A DNA stretch of 11,282 bases from OMOG01 sp041485845. Lineage in GTDB: Bacteria > Acidobacteriota > Terriglobia > Bryobacterales > Bryobacteraceae. Positions 6,156-11,282 of the stretch are shown here, one piece after another. The notes beneath the pieces are model-generated. The model was not told the DNA's origin and searched no databases. It saw only the letters and a program-made list of their open reading frames with translations. Position 1 is the stretch's first letter, and every line of letters begins with the position of its first letter. The stretch lies in assembly GCA_041485845.1 (NCBI GenBank), contig JBGPKH010000256.1, forward strand, positions 1 to 11,282. Direction: 5' to 3'. A program made the position numbers and the translations under genes.

Positions 6156-6971
6156 TCACGGTGCAGCCCTGCGCGATTGAATGGCCTGCGCAGTGACAGC
6201 GGCCTGCCGGACGACGGATTCGGGCATGCCGGGGATTGGGCGCGTGTAGCGTTCGACGTCCTCCAGATCCGGCGGCTGCCCGACCAGGTACAAGGCGCGC
6301 AAGGCCTCCCAGACGTGGTTCTTGTCCGCCGTGAGATCGGCAAGCGCGTCGCCGGGTTGAACGGCAGCGGCGTCGTTGCCATCGAGCGCGCGGACCTCGC
6401 CGGGGACGGCCGCGCGCACCTCCGCCCCTCCGACGTGAGCGACGAGTGTTCCGGGGTTGACGTAGTCGCCTGATTTCAGCCGGTATCTAAGGGTGCCCGC
6501 GCCCGGTGCGGTGATCGTAAACGGCCGCAGCATTTCGAGGAGCTCGGTGCGGGACGCGGGATCCCCGAAGGCGGCCAGCGCCAGTGCGGCGTTGCGGCGG
6601 ACCATAGGCTGCCCGTCGTGGATCAGGCGCAGAAGCGCCCCGTGGAAGGGCTGGTAGTTGGGGTCCTGCCCCATGATCCAGGCGGCCGTCTGGCGCAGCT
6701 CCAGGCTGGGGCTGGAGGACTGCGCGATCACGTCAGGGTACCAGCGCGAAACGTCCTGGTGGTGGGTCAGCCGCTCGCCGATCTGCACCAGCGCGTGCTG
6801 CGCGTGTCGCGGCGAGGACTTGTCGGCGAAATAGCGGTCGATCTGGGAATCGCTGAGCTTGCGGCCAAACCACGTGAGGTACCAGAAGAGGAACGGGAAA
6901 AGGACCAGCAGCGAAGCAAAGAGGGTGATGAGGAGGTAGGCTTTGCGGCCGGGACGCCGATGGGGAGTCAT
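6156..6971 (-). CDS. Membrane-anchored HEAT-repeat protein with barrel-sandwich (biotinyl/lipoyl-like) domain
   Basis: 271 residues. A basic N-terminus (HRRPGRK) precedes one transmembrane segment, AYLLITLFASLLVLFPFLFW (11-30). Two or more HEAT-like helical repeats follow (about 42-70 and 87-148, including LELRQTAAWIMG and PMVRRNAALALAAFGDPASR). Residues 151-216 read as two hammerhead halves: ITAPGAGTLRYRLKSGDYVNPGTLVAHV and VRAAVPGEVRALDGNDAAAVQPGDALADL. This is the barrel-sandwich hybrid fold of membrane-fusion and biotinyl proteins. The usual MK modification site is absent, so covalent biotin or lipoate is not expected. A helical tail follows. Function unknown; the layout suggests a periplasm-facing scaffold or adaptor. 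Its ATG overlaps the Uma2 stop (ATGA), so the two are translated together. Confidence 0.7.
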   Translation of the reverse strand: MTPHRRPGRKAYLLITLFASLLVLFPFLFWYLTWFGRKLSDSQIDRYFADKSSPRHAQHALVQIGERLTHHQDVSRWYPDVIAQSSSPSLELRQTAAWIMGQDPNYQPFHGALLRLIHDGQPMVRRNAALALAAFGDPASRTELLEMLRPFTITAPGAGTLRYRLKSGDYVNPGTLVAHVGGAEVRAAVPGEVRALDGNDAAAVQPGDALADLTADKNHVWEALRALYLVGQPPDLEDVERYTRPIPGMPESVVRQAAVTAQAIQSRRAAP

Positions 6972-7468
6972 TCTTGGAAGAGCGTCTCGACCGGCACCAG
7001 AATGGCGGGGTCCTCGGTCACGAGTTCTTTGACCTCGTAGGTGCTTTCAAAGGTGCAGCGGTAAGCCTTGCGCTTGCGCGGGTCGAGGATCCAGACGTAG
7101 GGAACCCCGAAGCGCAGGTAGTCCTCGACGCGTTCCTGCATTTCGGAGATGCGGTCGTCCTTGGAGAGGATTTCGATGCAGATGAAGGGCGGGGTGCGGA
7201 AGACCTGCTCGGCCGGTTTGCCGATCGCGACACAGATATCGGGGACGCGGAAGCGCGTGGCGGAAACCTGGACGCGCTGCTCCGTTACCGCGCTTACACC
7301 CCATTCCTCGCGCCTGTTATAAAAGTATGCGCCGAGGGCTATCTGTAGTCTTCCGTGGTCGTATTCTCCCAAGTTGCGCTCCACAACGACCCCGTCCACG
7401 TAATCGCAGTCGGGACGATAGCTCGTCGACAAATATTCGCAGACGCTCACCAGTTGGCTGACGGACAT
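6968..7468 (-). CDS. Uma2 family (DUF820) restriction-endonuclease-fold protein
   Basis: 166 residues with the PD-(D/E)XK-like Uma2 layout. The N-terminus VSQLVSVCEYLSTSYRPDCDYVDGVVVERN is standard for the family. GEYDHGRLQIALGAYF and TRFRVPDICVAIG follow, with Asp77 as a metal-binding candidate, then PPFICIEILSKDDR with Glu99. ERVEDYLRFGVPYVWILDPRKRKAY (112-136) is the conserved C-terminal core. Length and both ends match full-length members. The family is abundant in cyanobacteria and Acidobacteriota; its biological role is unclear. It is the first gene of a two-gene operon with the HEAT-repeat protein. The ATG at 7468 lacks a strong ribosome site. Confidence 0.85.
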   Translation of the reverse strand: MSVSQLVSVCEYLSTSYRPDCDYVDGVVVERNLGEYDHGRLQIALGAYFYNRREEWGVSAVTEQRVQVSATRFRVPDICVAIGKPAEQVFRTPPFICIEILSKDDRISEMQERVEDYLRFGVPYVWILDPRKRKAYRCTFESTYEVKELVTEDPAILVPVETLFQE

Positions 7469-7515
7469 GATCCAAGCGGCATCCAGCAGGCACGCGGATG
7501 CCGTCCCTAATGCTC

Positions 7516-7521
7516 AATATA
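7516..7521 (-). promoter_or_regulatory. Possible -10 box for the Uma2 operon
   Basis: TATATT on the minus strand, the most AT-rich hexamer in an otherwise GC-rich stretch, about 48 bp ahead of the ATG at 7468. No matching -35 is visible at normal spacing, so this is a weak call. Confidence 0.25.
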
Positions 7522-7840
7522 GCAGTTTGGCGCTGCGGCGGCTGGTGGTGTTGTCCGGCAACCGCTCGGGTTACCGCGTCAGAATTAAAAGGTATGGCGA
7601 GAGAAGTTGGCGATCTCCTCCGCGAAGCCTTGGACCATGCCACCCGAGGCGCGCGCTGCGCTGGCGGGTTCATTCTAAGACAGTCTCGATAGAGAATGCG
7701 ACCCGGACGCGGAGGAGTCTTGGCGAGTCGAGATCGCCCGCCGGTTGATCGGGATTGATTCGGGTGGGTGGAATTGGTCCCCTGGGACGAAGCGAGTGCC
7801 GGCTGCGAAGCCGCGTGAAGGGGTGACGAATCTCTTCAAT

Positions 7841-7870
7841 CGGTCCCTGCCCATCCCTGCCCATCCCTGC
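7841..7870. repeat. 10-bp tandem repeat, three units
   Basis: CGGTCCCTGC, CCATCCCTGC, CCATCCCTGC in tandem, the last two identical. It lies at the 3' end of the decayed hydrolase tail, where the stop codon would be expected, and seems to have expanded from the CATCCC sequence that ends the intact copy near 9156. From 7469 to 7840 I see no intact gene. Confidence 0.75.
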
Positions 7871-7968
7871 CACCTTCCCCCGCAGCACCGCCACCGAGCC
7901 TTCGGCAACTCGGACACCGCCTGCGGCCCGCCACCTTCAGCCGCTGACGGACCCGCAGGTTTCCCGTA
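7862..7968 (-). pseudogene. Decayed duplicate of the 3' end of the glycoside hydrolase gene
   Basis: On the minus strand this stretch closely resembles 9156-9269, the end of the large hydrolase gene. One frame reads YGKPAGP then GGGPQAVSELPKA; the intact gene reads YADPDGP then TGGPQATYELPKA. A one-base deletion after the PKA codons then shifts the frame, and the next frame reads SVAVLRGKVAGM against SVTVLRGKVQGM. The stop codon after GM is lost and replaced by the 10-bp repeats. No other part of the hydrolase is found upstream, because the VapBC-type operon begins there. It is thus a non-functional gene fragment, in the same orientation as the intact copy 1.3 kb away. Confidence 0.75.
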
Positions 7969-7975
7969 GAATGGC

Positions 7976-8003
7976 CCTTGGTACGATTGCCTTGGTGCGA
8001 TTG
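7976..8003 (+). promoter_or_regulatory. 14-bp tandem direct repeat, candidate operator of the toxin-antitoxin operon
   Basis: CCTTGGTACGATTG is followed at once by CCTTGGTGCGATTG: two 14-bp units with one mismatch. They end just before AAGGAGAGAGGG, the ribosome-site-like purine run ahead of the ATG at 8026. Repeats in this position are typical binding sites for the antitoxin complex that autoregulates such operons; binding itself is inferred. Confidence 0.5.
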
Positions 8004-8025
8004 AAGGAGAGAGGGCGCGAGCACG

Positions 8026-8256
8026 ATGAAACAGCCGGCGACATCGCAGTCGAGTGTGCCTTCCCCACTGCGGGCAAGGAGCGCGTCCATCGATACTGCC
8101 ACTCTTGATCTGCTTGCCACCTGGCGGCTTCAGGATGCCACGGCCGATCCGCAGGAAATCCTCTCCGCAGAGGAAGAGGTCAACGAAGTCAAGAGAGTCT
8201 TACACGCGAATCGGCTTGGCTTTTCCCCCGAACCGAATCTGGAGACGCAACGATGA
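8026..8256 (+). CDS. Small hypothetical protein, first gene of a VapBC-type operon
   Basis: 76 residues. I do not recognise a named family. The first third (MKQPATSQSSVPSP) is polar and probably disordered. The middle, ATLDLLATWRLQDATADPQEILSAEEEVNEVKRVLHANR, is a strongly helical, acidic stretch with a regular hydrophobic pattern, of the kind seen in small antitoxin-like or accessory proteins. An AAGGAGAGAGGG purine run lies 10 nt before the ATG, and the stop overlaps the next start as ATGA, so it is translationally coupled to the VapB-like gene. This coupling, and coding-like composition, support it being real. It might be a second antitoxin, a dimerisation partner or a chaperone-like factor; none of these is demonstrated. 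Confidence 0.6.
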   Translation: MKQPATSQSSVPSPLRARSASIDTATLDLLATWRLQDATADPQEILSAEEEVNEVKRVLHANRLGFSPEPNLETQR

Positions 8257-8513
8257 CGATCACGCTGGAACTACCCCCCGAGACAGAGGCACGCCTTGTT
8301 ACCCAAGCGAAGGCCAGGGGCCTCTCGCTGGACGTGTTCGTTCAGACTATCATCGCCAGCCAGGCTGTCGCTGCGGAGTCGCTCAGGCCCCTCGATAGTC
8401 TGCCGCTCCAGGGGGAGGAATTGGACCGGGCGATTGAGGAGGTTTTCGACGCGGTTGAGGTTCCTCCTGGAGTAGGCCAAGGCGTGATGCGCCGTGAGAA
8501 CTGGTATCGATGA
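8253..8513 (+). CDS. VapB-like antitoxin
   Basis: 86 residues. The N-terminus MTITLELPPETEARLVTQAKARGLSLDVFVQTIIASQ has the short strand and two helices of a ribbon-helix-helix DNA-binding dimer domain. The remainder, LDRAIEEVFDAVEVPPGVGQGVMRRENWYR, is the acidic and then aromatic tail that in VapB-type proteins wraps the toxin. GGAGA lies 6 nt before the ATG. The gene overlaps its neighbour on each side by ATGA, placing it directly before a PIN-domain toxin. It probably represses the operon from the upstream repeat together with the toxin. Confidence 0.8.
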   Translation: MTITLELPPETEARLVTQAKARGLSLDVFVQTIIASQAVAAESLRPLDSLPLQGEELDRAIEEVFDAVEVPPGVGQGVMRRENWYR

Positions 8514-8947
8514 TCGCCGTCGATACCAACGTCCTCGTTGGCGCCATTCAGACCTTTGATCCGGTGTTGCGCACCGCCGCGCGGCATGCGGTGAAATCAC
8601 TTTATCGCCAGGGAGAGCAGTTGCTGTGCTTTCCTCAGAACCTCGTCGAGTTTTGGAACGCCTCAACACGTCCGGCAACTGCCAACGGCCTCGGCTTCTC
8701 CCCAGAACAGGCCGCTCGCTTCGTTGACCGTTTTCAGACCCTGCTGCGCTTCCTTCCCGATACTCCGGAGATTTTTCCCATGTGGCGCAAGCTCGTGCTT
8801 CAGCATCGAGTCTCAGGCATCCACGTTCACGATGCTCGAATCGTTGCAGCCATGACGGTTTACCAGGTGCCGAAGATCCTCACCTTCGACCTTGACGACC
8901 TCAAGCGGTGCGACCACATCACCGTCGTTCATCCAAAAGCCCTCTGA
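8510..8947 (+). CDS. vapC: PIN-domain ribonuclease toxin (VapC family)
   Basis: 145 residues, a full-length PIN domain. The acidic metal-binding residues are in place: Asp5 in MIAVDTNVLV, Glu47 in NLVEFWNA, Asp108 in GIHVHDARIVAAM, and Asp127 or Asp129 in LTFDLDDL. VapC toxins cleave tRNA or rRNA and stop translation until bound by VapB. The target here cannot be inferred. The start overlaps the antitoxin stop (ATGA) and has no strong ribosome site of its own, so toxin output depends on antitoxin translation. The gene is convergent with the glycoside hydrolase. Confidence 0.88.
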   Translation: MIAVDTNVLVGAIQTFDPVLRTAARHAVKSLYRQGEQLLCFPQNLVEFWNASTRPATANGLGFSPEQAARFVDRFQTLLRFLPDTPEIFPMWRKLVLQHRVSGIHVHDARIVAAMTVYQVPKILTFDLDDLKRCDHITVVHPKAL

Positions 8948-9075
8948 CAACCCGGGCCTTCTCCCCTGCGACCCGACCAAAGAGGTGTTCCCATCTCTGG
9001 ACTCTCGGGCGGTCGGATCGGCCTACTCCACCCACGCTCCGGCAGTCCGCAAAACTTCATCGCCAAGAGGTGGCG

Positions 9076-9098
9076 CCGGCGGTCTTTGCCGCCGGTTT
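9076..9098 (+). terminator. Weak intrinsic terminator after vapC
   Basis: CCGGCGG, TCTTTG loop, CCGCCGG followed by TTTGAT. The 7-bp GC stem is strong but the T-run is only three, so termination may be partial. It lies 129 bp past the vapC stop and before the convergent hydrolase end. Nothing else is visible in 8948-9152. Confidence 0.45.
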
Positions 9099-9152
9099 GA
9101 TCCTTCTCCAATTCTCCAGGTGCTCAACGGCACGTCAGCCGGTCATCCCCCC

Positions 9153-11195
9153 TCACATCCCCTGCACCTTCCCCCGCAGCACCGTCACCGAAGCCTTCGG
9201 CAACTCGTATGTCGCCTGCGGCCCGCCCGTCACCTTCTTCCCGATCGGCGGCCCGTCGGGATCCGCGTAGCTCTCCGCTCCCTTGGCATGCCACACGTAC
9301 TGCTCGCTGCCCATCGTCACCCACGCCACCTCGCCCGCGAACGCCGCCTTATCGTCGAACGTCACCCGCACCCGGTGCGCCTGGTTTTCGTCTTTATTGA
9401 TCAGCATCAGCGACCAGTTTCCGTCCGGCCGCTTGACCGCATACGCCGTGACTAGGATGTTGCCCTCCGCATCCTGGATGTCGCTTTTCGCCGGGTACAT
9501 CTGGTGTACCCCCGACCGGTGCGCCACCCACTCGAAGTTGATCATCCGGGCGGCCCAATACGGCGACGTGTACCCCGTAATGTTGTAGTCCCGATCCGCC
9601 ACGAAGTTCGACCACGACGCCGGCCCCAGCGGCGAATTCGCGCTCACCGTCTGCGGCTGGATCGGCGAATGGTGATACACCGCCCCGCCCGCCTCCAAAA
9701 ACGACCCGATGCTGTCGGCCAGCCACAGCGTCGCATAGATCGTGCTCATCGGCCCCACCAGGCTCGCCGCAATGTGGCTCTCCGTCACCATGATCGGAAC
9801 GTCCTTCGGCAGCCCGTTCTCCCAAAATGCCTGGAGAATGTGGCTCATCATGTGCGGCTCCCGGTACAGCGTCGCCCAGTTCATGTTGCGCCCGAACGGA
9901 TAGTGCTCCAGCGAATAGAAGCTGAGGTCGGAAAGCTGCCCGTGCGTCCGCAGGTAGTCCACAAACCGCTCCGTCCACGACGTCCGTCCCTTCTCGTCCG
10001 GCCACACCCGCAGCTCCTCGTTGATCCCCTCGTACACCGGTCCGCCGAGCTTCAGCGCCGGGTCCACTTTGTGAATGGCCCGCGCCCACTGCACGTAAAA
10101 CGCGGCGTAATCGTCCGGCAGCATGCGCTGCCCGTCGGGTTCCTCGCCCATCTCCACGTACCCGATCGGATAGCCGCGCTTCTTCAGGTACGCGATCTCC
10201 GCCGCGGCATCCTCCGGTGTCCCGTAAAGCAGCGTCACCGGAATCGTCGCCGGCAGGTTGTTGGTCAGCCCGCTGGTGAAGAACAGGTCGAATCCGCTGT
10301 GCCGCCCGCCGTTGATCAACGCGTCCGACTCGCGATGCCATGGGTCCACCGACGAGCACCACGTGGCCGTCTGCGCGCCGTCGCCCCGCGCCACGGCCGC
10401 GTGCTTCACCTCGTCCACGAACTGGCCGCCCGCATCCACGTTCCCCGCGTAGACTTCATGGATCGCATACCCCACGCAATTGCGAACGTCGCCCGCCCCG
10501 TGCGTGTCGCACGTGTTGGACGACCCCGTCATCCACACCTGAATGTAGCGGGCATCGATGGCCGAGTCTTTGAACTTCAGCTCCACCACCCCGCCCTTGC
10601 CATCCTTCACCGCGCCGCCCGCCACGATCTTCCATTCCCCCGACGGCGCCCTGCCCAGCGGCGTCCGCCCCACCCAGTACCGCACCTCGTAGACCTTGGC
10701 GTAAGGCTCGGCCCAGTCGATCCGGATGTCGCTGAGGGGTTTCCCGGCGCCCAGATCCACGATGATCCACTGCGGGTTCCGCGAGTCCGGATCGCCCGTG
10801 AACTTGCTCGTCAGGTACGGATTGCTTTTCCAGTAGGTGTCGCTTTTCCCATCGGTCAGCATCGATTCGCCGCCGCCGGTCTGCGAGAAGCCGCGATGCG
10901 GCAGCGAGTAGGAAACGATGTAGCGGATCGGCTCGCCGAGCTCGGAGCTGCTCGTCCAGTAGCCGGATTTATTGGCGGCATCGCTCCAGGTCCCTTTGTC
11001 GTTCCAGTGCCACGCCATCATCCGCAGCTCGGTATTGTTGCGATAGGTGATCGGCCCATAGCCCGCGCTCAGGGCTTCCTGGATGATGTGCGGGGTGTAC
11101 ACCTTGTCGATGGCGTTCTTGTTCAGGTTGTCGATCGAGCTGCCAATGGCGTGATCGGGATCGAACGACAGACCTCCTGATCTCGGTGAAGTCAA
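9153..11195 (-). CDS. Glycoside-hydrolase-like (clan GH-A type) protein with F5/8 type C (discoidin) domain, probably 5'-truncated
   Basis: 680 residues from a TTG at 11195. The fold begins at FDPDHAIGSSIDN, a first barrel strand, followed by IIQEALSAGYGPITYRNN and MMAWHWNDKGTWSD. A discoidin/carbohydrate-binding jelly-roll is set in at about 105-251 (MLTDGKSDTYWKSNP, QWIIVDLGAGKPLSDIRIDW, ARYIQVWMTGSS). The barrel resumes with GYVEMGEEPDG, where Glu352 before Pro resembles the clan GH-A acid/base. VPIMVTESH has Glu472 as candidate nucleophile. The C-terminus (555-680) is a beta-sandwich ending RGKVQGM. Substrate unknown, presumably a polysaccharide. No signal peptide is present although such enzymes are normally exported, and the frame is open upstream through unrelated-looking sequence, so the true 5' end seems lost. 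It may be a pseudogene or an intracellular remnant. Confidence 0.72.
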   Translation of the reverse strand: MTSPRSGGLSFDPDHAIGSSIDNLNKNAIDKVYTPHIIQEALSAGYGPITYRNNTELRMMAWHWNDKGTWSDAANKSGYWTSSSELGEPIRYIVSYSLPHRGFSQTGGGESMLTDGKSDTYWKSNPYLTSKFTGDPDSRNPQWIIVDLGAGKPLSDIRIDWAEPYAKVYEVRYWVGRTPLGRAPSGEWKIVAGGAVKDGKGGVVELKFKDSAIDARYIQVWMTGSSNTCDTHGAGDVRNCVGYAIHEVYAGNVDAGGQFVDEVKHAAVARGDGAQTATWCSSVDPWHRESDALINGGRHSGFDLFFTSGLTNNLPATIPVTLLYGTPEDAAAEIAYLKKRGYPIGYVEMGEEPDGQRMLPDDYAAFYVQWARAIHKVDPALKLGGPVYEGINEELRVWPDEKGRTSWTERFVDYLRTHGQLSDLSFYSLEHYPFGRNMNWATLYREPHMMSHILQAFWENGLPKDVPIMVTESHIAASLVGPMSTIYATLWLADSIGSFLEAGGAVYHHSPIQPQTVSANSPLGPASWSNFVADRDYNITGYTSPYWAARMINFEWVAHRSGVHQMYPAKSDIQDAEGNILVTAYAVKRPDGNWSLMLINKDENQAHRVRVTFDDKAAFAGEVAWVTMGSEQYVWHAKGAESYADPDGPPIGKKVTGGPQATYELPKASVTVLRGKVQGM

Positions 11196-11282
11196 GATGA
11201 TCCGAGTTTGAAGATCAGCATGAGGTTGGTGCCAGGAAAAACCGTCTTCGTCGCAGTGAGCTCGGCGAGCAATTTTTCGATG
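11192..11282 (-). CDS. C-terminal tail of an unidentified protein (possibly a transposase), partial
   Basis: A minus-strand frame enters from the right edge and ends in TGA at 11194-11192, giving 29 residues that include AELTATKTVFPGTNLMLIFK. The pattern resembles a real protein C-terminus more than the overlapping hydrolase frame does; it faintly recalls the tail of some DDE transposases, but I cannot confirm this. If correct, a mobile element ends here and has cut the hydrolase gene. Too short for a firm call. Confidence 0.35.
   Translation of the reverse strand, partial: IEKLLAELTATKTVFPGTNLMLIFKLGSS

Noticed and set aside
7317..7673. Minus-strand 118-codon frame upstream of Uma2
   Set aside because: Overlaps the Uma2 N-terminus in another frame and is Arg/Pro-rich without family features.
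7841..7870. Short regular repeats considered as CRISPR
   Set aside because: Units of 10 bp without spacers; a simple tandem expansion, not a CRISPR array.
8929..9111. Minus-strand 60-codon frame between vapC and the hydrolase
   Set aside because: Overlaps the vapC end, has no motif or ribosome site, and includes the terminator-like hairpin.
9504..11180. Plus-strand open frame of 558 codons
   Set aside because: Antisense shadow of the hydrolase gene, very rich in Arg, Pro, His and Val with no domain pattern.

Overview
The window is 11.3 kb of bacterial DNA. It is GC-rich except for roughly the first kilobase, which looks more AT-rich. Likely source: an Acidobacteriota member (Bryobacter/Solibacter-like). 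The hints are the gene mix (sphingolipid genes, a discoidin-containing glycoside hydrolase, Uma2 and several toxin-antitoxin modules), but this is inference from gene content, not a phylogenetic result.

Layout, left to right. (1) Positions 1-804: a HicA-like toxin and a HicB-like antitoxin on the minus strand. The antitoxin runs off the left edge, and the toxin's 5' end looks damaged or misread. (2) Positions 1010-5941: five minus-strand genes packed end to end with 1-14 bp overlaps or very short gaps, transcribed from 5941 down to 1010. They are a DUF3047 protein, an extended SDR reductase (CerR-like), a PAP2-family membrane enzyme, a GNAT-fold acyltransferase (bacterial ceramide synthase-like) and a serine palmitoyltransferase. 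This reads as a ceramide/sphingolipid operon: serine plus an acyl thioester gives 3-ketosphinganine, N-acylation gives oxidised ceramide, reduction gives dihydroceramide, and the PAP2 enzyme may add or remove a phospho head group. (3) Positions 5942-6155: an intergenic region with a terminator hairpin, a four-unit 7-bp tandem repeat and a small palindrome. (4) Positions 6156-7468: a two-gene minus-strand operon (ATGA overlap) of an Uma2-family nuclease-like protein followed by a membrane-anchored HEAT-repeat/barrel-sandwich protein. (5) Positions 7469-8025: no intact gene. It holds a decayed duplicate of the 3' end of the glycoside hydrolase gene found at the right end, then a 14-bp tandem repeat. 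(6) Positions 8026-8947: a plus-strand three-gene operon (small unknown protein, VapB-like antitoxin, PIN/VapC toxin) coupled by ATGA overlaps. (7) Positions 9153-11195: a large convergent glycoside-hydrolase-like protein with a discoidin domain, apparently missing its N-terminus and signal peptide. Its 5' end abuts the C-terminal tail of another unidentified reading frame at the right edge.

The most coherent system is the ceramide operon. The most interesting structural signal is the VapBC-type cassette flanked by two direct copies of the hydrolase gene's tail, one intact and one frameshifted.
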